A DNA stretch of 64,000 bases from Lentzea alba (GTDB taxonomy: Bacteria > Actinomycetota > Actinomycetes > Mycobacteriales > Pseudonocardiaceae): the NCBI RefSeq assembly GCF_011067745.1, contig NZ_JAAMPJ010000020.1, forward strand, positions 62,001 to 126,000, read 5' to 3'. Of this stretch, positions 32,856-41,537 are shown in pieces (the stretch's first letter is position 1; each line of letters opens with the position of its first letter). The position numbers were made by a program, and so were the translations under genes. The notes beneath the pieces are model-generated. The model searched no databases. It was not told where the DNA came from and saw nothing but the letters and a program-made list of their open reading frames with translations.

Positions 32856-33851
32856 ATGCGTCTCCGTCGGCTCTGCGCCGCCGCATTGCTCGCACTCCTC
32901 GTTCCCGTGCCCGCTCCCGCGAACGCGGTCGAGACGAGCTGTCAGGACGTGTACACGCCGGTGCGCTTCGGGCTCACCCAGCAGACCATGTACGGCAGGC
33001 TCTGCGTACCCCAGGGCGCCACGACGGTCCAGGTCCTCGTCCCGGGCGGCACCTACACGAACACGTACTGGGACATCCCGGTCGACCCCGACGTCCGCTC
33101 GGTGCGGCAGGCGATGAACCACGCGGGCATCGCCACCATGGCGGTGGACCGGATCGGCACCGGCAAGAGCAGCAAACCGCTGAGCGCACTGATCACCACC
33201 CTGAACCAGGCCGAGGCCGTGCACCACGTGATCACGACCCTGCGCCCCAGGTTCCAGAAGGTGCTCATCGCGGGCCACTCCATCGGTTCCGCGGTCGCGC
33301 TCGCGGAAGCGGGCACGTACCACGACGTCGACGGGGTGATGATCAGCGGCTTGGCCAACCAGTGGGACTACACCAGGGTGACGCCCGCACTGACCAGCCT
33401 GATCCCCGTCACGCTCGACCCGCGCCTGAACAGGCTAGGCCTGGACCCCGGCTACCTGACCACGGCGCCAGGCGCCCGCTACAACGCGTTCCACAAGCCC
33501 GGTCCGCTGAACCCCGCGGTGATGGACTACGAAGAGTCCACAAAGGACGTCTTCGCGGGGAGTGAAGCCGTCACCGCCATCCTCATGAACAACATCGTGA
33601 TCCCGTCCAGCCGCGCCGTCACGGCACCGGTGCTGTCCGCGCAGGCCCGCGAGGACTACTTCTGCGGCACCCCTCCGCTCGGTGCCGACTGCTCGTCCGG
33701 CGAGGCGCTGGCGGACTCCGAGAGGGCGTTCTTCCCGAACGCACCGCGGCTGGAGGGCTTCGTCCTCGCCGGCTACGGCCACTGCCTCAACTTCGCGCCG
33801 AACTCGGCCGGGTACCACGATGCCGTCACTGCGTGGCAGCGCAGCATTTAG
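32856..33851 (+). CDS. Secreted alpha/beta hydrolase, module copy 1
   Basis: 331 aa, ATG behind GGAGG. Signal peptide MRLRRLCAAALLALLVPVPAPANA, cleavage near ANA|VE. Alpha/beta fold with the nucleophile elbow AGHSIGSAVALAE (GxSxG) and the C-terminal catalytic His in GYGHCLNFAPN; an acid is expected near the preceding PRLEGF strand. Two Cys (FCGT, DCSS) and another (SCQD) suggest disulfides, fitting export. Likely an esterase, lactonase or amidase; substrate unknown. Its TAG overlaps the stop of the next module's GGDEF-EAL gene by 4 nt (33848-33851), so the two transcripts converge with no terminator between. Confidence 0.88.
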   Translation: MRLRRLCAAALLALLVPVPAPANAVETSCQDVYTPVRFGLTQQTMYGRLCVPQGATTVQVLVPGGTYTNTYWDIPVDPDVRSVRQAMNHAGIATMAVDRIGTGKSSKPLSALITTLNQAEAVHHVITTLRPRFQKVLIAGHSIGSAVALAEAGTYHDVDGVMISGLANQWDYTRVTPALTSLIPVTLDPRLNRLGLDPGYLTTAPGARYNAFHKPGPLNPAVMDYEESTKDVFAGSEAVTAILMNNIVIPSSRAVTAPVLSAQAREDYFCGTPPLGADCSSGEALADSERAFFPNAPRLEGFVLAGYGHCLNFAPNSAGYHDAVTAWQRSI

Positions 33852-35944
33852 AGCTGCTGCAACAACTCGCCCGCGTCCAGCGGGGACCCGAAGCGGGCGC
33901 CGATCGCGAGGTCGGCGCCCGCTTCCGTCCACCACTTCGCCTGCTCGGCGGTTTCGATGCCGTCGACGCACAGGTTCACGCCCAACTCGTGCACGGCCGG
34001 AATCAGGGCCACGGAACGAGGATCCTGACGCCGCTCCAGGTCCTTCGGCACCACCACGGTCGCGATCGGCAGCTCCGCGAGCCACGCGAGATCCCGTGCC
34101 CCGAACCCGAAGTCGCCAATCGCGGTCCGGACACCCATGCGCGCGAGCACCGTGAGGTTGTCCGCCGCGTCGGCCATCGCCAACACCCCGCAGGGCATGC
34201 TGACCATCAACTGGTCGGGCGCCAACCCTGTCTGCTCGAGCACTCCCACCACGCGCGAGACCAGGTCCGCGTCGGCCGCCTGGTGCGCGGTGAGCGGCAC
34301 GGCCAGCGGCTGGTCGAACTGCCCGCGCTGCCGCCACCACGTCGACTGCCCGGCCGCGACCCGCAGCAGCCACTCGCCGAGCGGCAGGATCAGCCCCGTC
34401 GCCTCGGCCAGTCCGGCGCACCGGTCGTGGCCGAACCCCGGACGATCCCAGTACAACGCCGCCTCGACACCACTGACCGCACCATCGGCCAACCGCACGA
34501 TCGGCCGGTACCGCACGGAGATCTCACCGTTCTCCCACGCCGCGGGCATTTCCACGGCCAACGCGTCATCGCGGCGGTCCTCGGAATCCTGGCCGGCGTG
34601 GAACAACTCCCACTGCCCGCGCCGGCCCGTCTTGGCCCTGCGCAACGCCCGTTCCGCGGCGCGCAGGAGGTCGACCGGCTCCGTGTCGCGGCCCGGCTGG
34701 TGCACCACGCCCGCGCTCACCGACACCGCCAGCCCGCGACCGTCCACAAAGGTCGGTTCGAGCAGGTCGTCGTTGACGCCCTTCATGATCGCGCCGATGT
34801 CCGGAGTGGTCGCGGTGTTCTCGATGAGGACGCCGAACTCGTCACCGCCGAACCGGGCGATCATCGCTTTCTCGTTCGCCAGCAGGACTTTCAGCCGCTG
34901 CGAGACGTGCTGCAGCAGCCGTTCGGCGATCCGGGCGCCGAAGGTGTCGTACAGCATGCCGAACGCGTCGAGGTCGAGGTGGAAGATCGTGACGCCGTGC
35001 TCGGGATCGGCCCTGCGCAGCGCGATCTCCAGCTGGGTGGTGAAGAACTGGCGGTTCGGCAGCCCGGTCAGGGCGTCGTGCAACGACTGCCGCTTGAGCT
35101 CGTTCTGCAGCAACGCGAGCTCGGTACCGTCCTCGACCACCACGACGAAATAGCCCGGCTCGTCGTCCGCACCGCGCAACAGCGACGCGGTCAACGACAA
35201 CCGCGCCGCCTCACCGTCCTTGCGCACCATCCGCTGCGACTGCCTGATTCTCTCCGCGGTGCCGGCGACCAGGTCGTCCATCGCCGTGCGGAGCATCTCG
35301 GCGAAGCCGGGGACGATGAGGTCGAGCAATGGCACGCCGACGAGCTCCTCCTGGGTGCGCCCGAGGATCTCACTGATCGCCGCGTTCGTGCTGAGCAACC
35401 GCCCGTCGAGGTCGACGATCAGCACACCGTTGGTGGACGACGTGACGACCTCGTTGAAACGGGCCTCGCTCTCCTTGAGATTCCAGTTGGCGTCACGCAC
35501 CGCCTTGAGCAACGACCGCTGCATGCTCTCCTGCTGCGACAGCACGGACTCGGTGTTGGCGCCGGCGAATCCGGTCCCGAGCGCGCCGATCGCGAGCGCG
35601 ACCTGGATCGCGTGCCGCTCGACCGGCTGGAACTCCGGCAGCGCGAGCAGTCCCTTGCCGAGGACCTCTGCGGAACAGCGCAGCCCTTGCTTGCCGAGGT
35701 ATCCGAGTGCCGCGAGATCCACACCAACGCGCTCGATCGGAGCGCTGGCGAACGGTTCTTGGTGCAGCATCTCGCACAACTCGCCGAGCAAGCCGCTCAG
35801 TTTCGCGTCGAGGTCTTCCCGGCCCATTGGAATCGCCGATGTGCTCTGCAGTCGATACGACCATTTCCGCACCAGCATCAACCGCGCCCGGACGTTGTCC
35901 TCGGGCGACGGCGTGCTGTCTGGTATTCGACTCGGGTTGGGCAT
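33848..35944 (-). CDS. PAS-GGDEF-EAL protein, module copy 2
   Basis: 698 aa, same four-part architecture as copy 1 and close to it throughout (MQRSLLKAVRDANWNLKESE region identical). GGDEF motif intact in MIARFGGDEFGV; the 'FKxIND' site reads FGMLYD. In the EAL half GVEAALYW is kept, but the metal-binding DDFG has become GDFG (TAIGDFGFGARDLAWL), a change not present in copies 1 and 3, so the metal pair should be lost here. The end, ARFGSPLDAGELLQQL, matches copy 3 better than copy 1. A VDGIETAEQ stretch replaces the usual AEGVET. Probable nucleotide-sensing rather than nucleotide-degrading protein. Confidence 0.88.
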   Translation of the reverse strand: MPNPSRIPDSTPSPEDNVRARLMLVRKWSYRLQSTSAIPMGREDLDAKLSGLLGELCEMLHQEPFASAPIERVGVDLAALGYLGKQGLRCSAEVLGKGLLALPEFQPVERHAIQVALAIGALGTGFAGANTESVLSQQESMQRSLLKAVRDANWNLKESEARFNEVVTSSTNGVLIVDLDGRLLSTNAAISEILGRTQEELVGVPLLDLIVPGFAEMLRTAMDDLVAGTAERIRQSQRMVRKDGEAARLSLTASLLRGADDEPGYFVVVVEDGTELALLQNELKRQSLHDALTGLPNRQFFTTQLEIALRRADPEHGVTIFHLDLDAFGMLYDTFGARIAERLLQHVSQRLKVLLANEKAMIARFGGDEFGVLIENTATTPDIGAIMKGVNDDLLEPTFVDGRGLAVSVSAGVVHQPGRDTEPVDLLRAAERALRRAKTGRRGQWELFHAGQDSEDRRDDALAVEMPAAWENGEISVRYRPIVRLADGAVSGVEAALYWDRPGFGHDRCAGLAEATGLILPLGEWLLRVAAGQSTWWRQRGQFDQPLAVPLTAHQAADADLVSRVVGVLEQTGLAPDQLMVSMPCGVLAMADAADNLTVLARMGVRTAIGDFGFGARDLAWLAELPIATVVVPKDLERRQDPRSVALIPAVHELGVNLCVDGIETAEQAKWWTEAGADLAIGARFGSPLDAGELLQQL

Positions 35945-36046
35945 TGAGGCTGCCTCACCATGGGCTCAGATTGCCCGGCAGTTTACCCACCGTCGGCCGG
36001 TTCCTTTTGGCCCGACCGCGTGAATCAGCGACGCTCGATCGAGTTT

Positions 36047-36862
36047 CTACGGCTTACGAGCGACGCCGGCGTACGCGAGCCTGTTCACCGCTGGATCGGC
36101 GGAGATGTCACCAGGCCCGGAGGTTCGCCATTCGGCGTAGGTGACGAGTCCCGGCTCGAGCAGCTCGAAATCACCGAAGAAGGCGGCGATCTGTTCCCAG
36201 CTGAGTGGACTGGCCTGGTCTCCGCCCGCCTGGTTCACTCGTTCGACCGCGGCGGTGATGCGTTCGTCGCCATGATCGTCGGCGAAGTGCGTGATCGCCA
36301 GGTAGCTCCCGCTGGGCAACGCCTCGCGGTAGCGCTTCAGCAAACTCCACGGGTCCGCCTCGGTCGGCACCCAGTGCAGCATGAAGAGCATCAGCAGACC
36401 GATCGGCTGGTCGAAGTCGAGCAGCCGGCGCACCTCGCCGTTGTTCAGAATGCTTTCCGGTTCACGCAGGTCAGCCTGTAGCACGCCGGTGCGGTTGTTA
36501 CCCGCGAGGATCAGTTCGCTGTGCGCGACGGCCACGGGATCGCGATCGACGTACATGACCCGGCACTCGGGATCCAGCCCCTGCACGACCTCGTGCACAT
36601 TGGCCACGGTCGGGATGCCCGAGCCGATGTCCAGGAACTGACGCACCCCTTCGTCGACCATGGCCCGCACCGCGCGGCCGAGGAACGCCCGGTTGACCCT
36701 GGCGGCACTGCGCGCGTGTGGCAGCAATTGCTCGATCTTGTCGCCCATCTGGCGGTCCACCGCGAAGTTGTGCGCACCGCCGAGCAGGTAGTCGTACATC
36801 CGCGCCGCACTCGGGACAGAAACGTCCACGCTCTGCGGAACCCAGTTCTGCTCGTCGGGCAC
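36047..36862 (-). CDS. S-adenosyl methyltransferase (PF04672 type), module copy 2
   Basis: 271 aa from the GTG at 36860-36862 with GAAGAGGTG upstream, exactly as in copy 1. Shared stretches include NWVPQSVDVSVPSAARMYDYLLGGAHNFAVDR (family opening) and FLDIGSGIPTVANVHE (SAM motif I). Differences cluster in the C-terminal third, around the substrate side (EQIAAFFGDFELLEPGLVTYAEWR versus DEIAAFFGDFELAEPGLVRFAEWR), so the two copies could accept related but distinct substrates. Stop lies 102 nt from the GGDEF-EAL start, as in copy 1 (104 nt). Confidence 0.9.
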   Translation of the reverse strand: MPDEQNWVPQSVDVSVPSAARMYDYLLGGAHNFAVDRQMGDKIEQLLPHARSAARVNRAFLGRAVRAMVDEGVRQFLDIGSGIPTVANVHEVVQGLDPECRVMYVDRDPVAVAHSELILAGNNRTGVLQADLREPESILNNGEVRRLLDFDQPIGLLMLFMLHWVPTEADPWSLLKRYREALPSGSYLAITHFADDHGDERITAAVERVNQAGGDQASPLSWEQIAAFFGDFELLEPGLVTYAEWRTSGPGDISADPAVNRLAYAGVARKP

Positions 36863-36892
36863 GACGATCACCTCTTCAGGTTGTGGGCGCAC

Positions 36893-36900
36893 AAGCTTAG
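36893..36900 (-). promoter_or_regulatory. Conserved AAGCTTAG box, methyltransferase promoter 2
   Basis: Same word and position relative to the methyltransferase GTG as in module 1, giving TAAGCT as a possible -10 on the minus strand. Confidence 0.4.
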
Positions 36901-36948
36901 TCAGCCACCAAGTGCACTGGATTCGGCCGCTGGTGTGAACGCAAGCCA

Positions 36949-36988
36949 CCCGATCGGGCACTGTCACTCTGGGCCGAACGACTCCTAT
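36949..36988 (+). promoter_or_regulatory. P450 promoter/operator of module 2
   Basis: Palindrome CCCGATCGGG (36949-36958), then ACTGTC (36960-36965), a 17-nt spacer and TCCTAT (36983-36988). Layout identical to module 1. Confidence 0.5.
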
Positions 36989-37024
36989 GGTTGTCCATCA
37001 CTTTCCACGTCGCGAGGAGCGATG

Positions 37025-38338
37025 ATGTCCGTCCCGGTGGCACCCGGCAGGCTGCCATTTCTCGGGCACACTCTGCCGTTGCTGCGCAAAAGATTCGAGT
37101 TCACCACGAATTTACGAGCTCAGGGCGATCTCGTCGAAGTCTATCTCGGTCCGAAGCGAACTTTTTTCGTGACCAGCTCCCAGTTGATGCACCAGGTGCT
37201 GGTGACCGACGCACCGAAGTTCCACAAAGGGCAGATTTTCGACAAGCTCCGCCCGTTCCTCGGCAACGGGCTCGCGATGTCGAACGGCACCTTCCACCTG
37301 CGGCAGCGCCGGATGCTGCAGCCGGCATTCCACCGCGACCGGATCGCAGGCTACGCGAACACCATGGTCCGCGCGACGCGGGAACTGGTGGAGGGGTGGC
37401 GGCCGGGCGAGGTGCGGCAGGTCGAACAGGACATGCAAGGCCTCGCCGTCACGATCGTCGGCGAGTCGCTGTTCTCCACCGAGATCGGCAAACGAGCGAT
37501 CGACGAGGCCCGCCGGTCGGTCTTCCTGATCGTCAAGAACGGGACCGTGCGCGCGCTCTCACCGGGGTTCTTCGAGAAGCTGCCCATCCCGGCCAACCGC
37601 GAGTTCGACGCCGCCATCGCCCGGATGCGCGCGATCGTGAACGAGGTCATCGCGAGCTGGCGCGCCGACGGCACCGACCACGGCGACGTGCTGTCGATGC
37701 TGATGCTGGCCAGGGACACCGAAACCGGCGAGCCGATGACCGACCAGCAGGTCTTCGACGAGGTCATCACCCTGCTGACCGCGGGGATCGAGACCACCGC
37801 CCTGGCACTGGCGTGGATCTTCCACGAGATCGCCGCGAATCCGAAGATCGAACAGCGGGTGCTGACCGAGATCGAACAGGTACTGGCCGGACGACCGGTG
37901 ACGTTCGACGACGTGCCGAAGCTGACCTACCTCGGCCAGGTCGCGCATGAGGTGCTGCGGAAGTACTCGCTCTGGCTCCTCATGCGCCGCGCCGCCGAGG
38001 AGGTCGACCTCGGGGGCGTCCGCCTGCGGCCCGGCACCGAGGTGATCCTCAGCCCGCACGCGATGCACCACAACCCCGCGAACTTCGCCGACCCCGACCG
38101 CTTCGACCCGGACCGCTGGACCCCCGACCGCGTCCGGCAGCTGCCGAAGGGTGCGTTCGTCCCGTTCGGCGGTGGCGTCCACCAGTGCATCGGAAACCAC
38201 TTCGCACTGACCGAGATCGTCATCGCGGTGGCGACCATCTGCCCTCGCTACCGGCTGGTTCCCGTCCAGCAGGTGCGCACCAAGTTCACCAATGCTCTCT
38301 ACCCCCTCGGCCTCATGATGAAGGCCGCCCCCCGTTAG
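37025..38338 (+). CDS. Cytochrome P450, module copy 2
   Basis: 437 aa, same length and ATGATG start as copy 1. All hallmarks kept: HLRQRRMLQPAFH, AGIETTALALAW, EVLRKY, PDRFDPDRW and FVPFGGGVHQCIGNHFA with the heme Cys. Substitutions against copy 1 fall in the B-C region (KRTFFVTSSQLMHQ), the F-G region and the post-K-helix strand (LWLLMRRAAEEVDLGGVRLRPG), the usual substrate-recognition zones, suggesting altered specificity. Followed after 16 nt by the hydrolase, as in copy 1. Confidence 0.95.
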   Translation: MSVPVAPGRLPFLGHTLPLLRKRFEFTTNLRAQGDLVEVYLGPKRTFFVTSSQLMHQVLVTDAPKFHKGQIFDKLRPFLGNGLAMSNGTFHLRQRRMLQPAFHRDRIAGYANTMVRATRELVEGWRPGEVRQVEQDMQGLAVTIVGESLFSTEIGKRAIDEARRSVFLIVKNGTVRALSPGFFEKLPIPANREFDAAIARMRAIVNEVIASWRADGTDHGDVLSMLMLARDTETGEPMTDQQVFDEVITLLTAGIETTALALAWIFHEIAANPKIEQRVLTEIEQVLAGRPVTFDDVPKLTYLGQVAHEVLRKYSLWLLMRRAAEEVDLGGVRLRPGTEVILSPHAMHHNPANFADPDRFDPDRWTPDRVRQLPKGAFVPFGGGVHQCIGNHFALTEIVIAVATICPRYRLVPVQQVRTKFTNALYPLGLMMKAAPR

Positions 38339-38354
38339 TTGGAGGTTGTCCCCG

Positions 38355-39350
38355 ATGCGTCTCCGTCGGCTTTGTGCCGCCGCATTGCTCGCATTGCTCG
38401 TCCCCGTACCCACTCCGGCGAACGCGGTCCAGACCAGCTGTCAGGACGTGTACACGCCGGTGCGCTTCGGGCTCACCCAGCAGACCATGTACGGCAAGTT
38501 GTGTGTGCCGCAGGACGCCACGACCGTCCAGGTCCTCGTTGCCGGTGGCACGTACAACAGTTCGTACTGGGACATCCCGCTCGATCCCGAGACCCGCTCG
38601 GTACGGCTGGCGATGAACAACGCCGGCATCGCCACCATGACAGTGGACCGGATCGGCACCGGCAAGAGCAGCAAACCGCTGAGCCTGCTGGTCACCGTCG
38701 CCAGCCAGGCCGAAGCCGTGCACCACGTGATCCAGAGCCTGCGTCCCAGGTTCCAGAAGGTACTGGTCGGCGGCCACTCCGTCGGCTCGGGGATCGCGAT
38801 CGCCGAGGCTGGCACGTACCACGACGTCGACGGCGTGCTGATCACCGGCCTGGCCAACCAGTGGGACTACGTCAGGGTGGTGCCCACGGCGGCCAGCCTG
38901 ATCCCGGTCACGCTCGACCCTCGGCTGAGCAGGCTGGGCCTGGATCCGGGCTACGTGACCACGATGCCGAACACCCGTTACAACTCGTTCCACCGGCCCG
39001 GTCCGCTGAACACCGCCGTCATGGACTTCGACGAAGCCACGAAGGACGTCGCTTCGGCGGGTGAGGCCGTCACCACCATCCTCATGAACAACATCGTGAT
39101 CCCGTCCAGCCGCGCCATCACCGCGCCGGTGATGTCGGTCCAGTCGACCGCGGACTTCTTCTGCGGCACCCCACCGCTTGGTGCCGACTGCTCGTCGACC
39201 GGGGCACTGATCGCGTCCGAGCGTCCTTTCTTCCCGCAGGCGCCGCGGATGGACGCGTTCATCCTCAGCGGCTACGGCCACTGCTTCAACTACGCGCCCG
39301 ACTCGTCCGGGTACCACGCGGCAGTCACCGCGTGGCAGCGCAGCATCTAG
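38355..39350 (+). CDS. Secreted alpha/beta hydrolase, module copy 2
   Basis: 331 aa, ATG behind GGAGG. Signal peptide MRLRRLCAAALLALLVPVPTPANA, nearly identical to copy 1. Nucleophile elbow GGHSVGSGIAIAEAG and catalytic His GYGHCFNYAPD. The SCQDVYTPVRFGLTQQTMYG N-terminal stretch is unchanged from copy 1. Differences are spread over the cap segment (VVPTAASLIPVTL versus VTPALTSLIPVTL). Its stop overlaps the GGDEF-EAL stop of module 3 by 4 nt (39347-39350), repeating the junction between modules 1 and 2. Confidence 0.88.
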   Translation: MRLRRLCAAALLALLVPVPTPANAVQTSCQDVYTPVRFGLTQQTMYGKLCVPQDATTVQVLVAGGTYNSSYWDIPLDPETRSVRLAMNNAGIATMTVDRIGTGKSSKPLSLLVTVASQAEAVHHVIQSLRPRFQKVLVGGHSVGSGIAIAEAGTYHDVDGVLITGLANQWDYVRVVPTAASLIPVTLDPRLSRLGLDPGYVTTMPNTRYNSFHRPGPLNTAVMDFDEATKDVASAGEAVTTILMNNIVIPSSRAITAPVMSVQSTADFFCGTPPLGADCSSTGALIASERPFFPQAPRMDAFILSGYGHCFNYAPDSSGYHAAVTAWQRSI

Positions 39351-41434
39351 TCCTTGAGTTTCTTGAGGAACTCGCCCGCGTCCAGCGGGGACCCGAGGTG
39401 GGCGCCGATCGCGAGGTCGGCGCCCGCTTCCGTCCACCACTTCGCCTGCTCGGCGGTCTCGATGCCGTCGACGCAGAGGTTCACGCCCAGGTCGTGCACG
39501 GCCTTGACCAACGTGGCGGAGCGCGGGTCCTGACGCCACACCAGGTCCTTCGGCACCGCCACGGACACGATGGGCAGCTCCGACAGCCAGGCCAGGTCGC
39601 GCGGCCCGAGGCCGAAGTCGTCGAGCGCGATCGTGATGCCCATGTCCGCCAGGGTGCTCAGGTTCTCCGCCGCGCCGGCCACGTTCAGCACGCCGACCGG
39701 CATGGTCAGCGTCAGCCGTTCGGGCGGCATCCCGGTCTCCTCGAGCACCTTCGCGACGCGGGACACCAGGTCCGCGTCCGTCGACTGGTGCCGGGTCAGC
39801 CGGACGCCGAACTGGGCGTCGAGCTCACCGCGCTGGCGCCACCACTGCGCCTGGCCGGCGGCGATCCTGATCAGCCACTCGCCCATCGGCAGGATCAGGC
39901 CCGTCGCGTCGGCGAGCGCGGCGCACCGGTCCGAGAGGTCCCAGTGCAGCACCGCCTCGACGCCCGCCAGCTCACCGGTCGCGAGCACGCGGACCGGCTG
40001 GTACGTCACGCCGATGTCGCCCTGCTCCCACGCTCCCGGCATCACGACGGCCAGCGCGTGGTCGCGCCTCACCTCGGTGTCCTGGTTGCCGTGGAACAAC
40101 TCCCACTGGCCGCGCTGGTCCTTCTTGGCCTGCCGCAACGCCAGATCCGCCATGCGCAGCAGTTCGATGGGATCGACGTCGGGTGACGGCTGGTGGACCA
40201 CACCGGCGCTCACCGAGACCGCGAGCCCGTGGTCGTCCACGAAGATCGGTTCGGCCAGGTCGGCGTTGATGGTGGCCATCATCGTCGCGATGTTCGGCGT
40301 GGCCACGGAGTTCTCCACGACGATGCCGAACTCGTCGCCGTCGAACCGCGCGACCATCGCCCGTTCGCGGGAGGTCAACGCGCGCAGCCTGCGCGCCACG
40401 TGTTGCAGCAGCTTCTCGCCGACGCGGCCGCCGAGGCTGTTGCACACCAGGCCGAACGCGTCGAGGTCGAGGTGGAACACCGTGATGCCGAACGCGGGAT
40501 CGGCGCGGCGCAGCACGGTTTCCAGGTGGGTGGTGAAGAACTGCCGGTTGGGCAGGCCGGTCAGCACGTCGTGCAGCGACTGCCTGCGCAGTTCTCCTTG
40601 TAGCAGCGAGAGTTCCGTGTCGTCGTCGGCGACCACGAGGACATGACTCGCCTTGTTGTCGCCGTCACGCAGCAGTGACGCGGTGAGCGTCACCTTGGCC
40701 AGGTCGTCCTCGCCACGCAGCAGCTGGATCGGTTCCCGCTCGAAGTCGTCACGCTCGGCGAGCACCTTCTCCATCATCTCGCGGAACGCCACGATCGAGT
40801 TCGGCGCGATGAGCTCCATGAGCCGGACGCCCGGCTCCGGCGGCCGACCGATGATCTCGCCGATCGCGTCGTTGGCCCACACCACCTTCCCGTCGAGGCC
40901 GACGATCAGGATGCCGTTCGTGGACGAGGTCGCGATGCCCGCGAACTTGGCCTCGCTCTGCCGCTGGTCCCACTGCGCGTCGCGGGCGGCCTTGAGCAGC
41001 GAGCGTTGCATGCTCTCCTGCTGGTCCAGGATCGAGCGACCGCGAGCCGCGCTGAAGCCGCACGTCAGCGCACCGATTCCGCCGATGACGCGCACCGTGA
41101 GCTGGTCGATCGAGCGGAACTCCTCCAGTGCCAGCAGGCCTTTGCCGAGCACGTCGACCGTGCGCTTCAGTCCGGGCTCGTTCACGTAGCCCAGAGCGAC
41201 GAGTCGCTCGCCCACCTCCTCGAACGGAGCAGGGTCGAACGGCTCGTTGTGCAGTGCCGCGCACAACACGTCGAGCTGGCCGCCCAGTTCGGCGTCCAGC
41301 TCGTCTCTGCTCAGCGCGACGACTACGACGCTGCTGAGCAGGTAGCTCCACTTGCGCGCCAAGGCTTCACGCGCGCGGACGGCGGCGGTGTCCGAAGGTG
41401 GAGCGGCATCGGGTCTTCGGCTCGGATTCGTCAT
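39347..41434 (-). CDS. PAS-GGDEF-EAL protein, module copy 3 (diverged)
   Basis: 695 aa. Same domain order but much more diverged, especially in the N-terminal domain and PAS (GILIVGLDGKVVWANDAIGEIIGRP). The GGDEF signature is changed to DGDEF (MVARFDGDEFGIVVEN) and the guanine-site region reads FGLVCN, so cyclase activity is doubtful. The EAL half has GVEAVLHW and a complete LDDFG, but, as in the others, no Asn at the usual strand, no Lys in the VSVAVPKDLVW segment at the normal place, and VDGIETAEQ for AEGVET. The ligand-sensing PAS is the most variable part among the three paralogues. Confidence 0.86.
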   Translation of the reverse strand: MTNPSRRPDAAPPSDTAAVRAREALARKWSYLLSSVVVVALSRDELDAELGGQLDVLCAALHNEPFDPAPFEEVGERLVALGYVNEPGLKRTVDVLGKGLLALEEFRSIDQLTVRVIGGIGALTCGFSAARGRSILDQQESMQRSLLKAARDAQWDQRQSEAKFAGIATSSTNGILIVGLDGKVVWANDAIGEIIGRPPEPGVRLMELIAPNSIVAFREMMEKVLAERDDFEREPIQLLRGEDDLAKVTLTASLLRDGDNKASHVLVVADDDTELSLLQGELRRQSLHDVLTGLPNRQFFTTHLETVLRRADPAFGITVFHLDLDAFGLVCNSLGGRVGEKLLQHVARRLRALTSRERAMVARFDGDEFGIVVENSVATPNIATMMATINADLAEPIFVDDHGLAVSVSAGVVHQPSPDVDPIELLRMADLALRQAKKDQRGQWELFHGNQDTEVRRDHALAVVMPGAWEQGDIGVTYQPVRVLATGELAGVEAVLHWDLSDRCAALADATGLILPMGEWLIRIAAGQAQWWRQRGELDAQFGVRLTRHQSTDADLVSRVAKVLEETGMPPERLTLTMPVGVLNVAGAAENLSTLADMGITIALDDFGLGPRDLAWLSELPIVSVAVPKDLVWRQDPRSATLVKAVHDLGVNLCVDGIETAEQAKWWTEAGADLAIGAHLGSPLDAGEFLKKLKD

Positions 41435-41537
41435 TCCCGTTGCCCTGTAATGGGTTGGAGAGTGTTCGGCAGTTTACCTACCGGCAGTCGGTGCCCGTTG
41501 CGCCAACAGTGTGATCCTCTGACACTACCGGGTGGTT

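Noticed and set aside
33833..35947. Nearly full-length plus-strand open frame opposite GGDEF-EAL copy 2
   Set aside because: Same antisense artefact; similar open frames appear opposite copy 1 and other high-GC genes, and the translation is low complexity.
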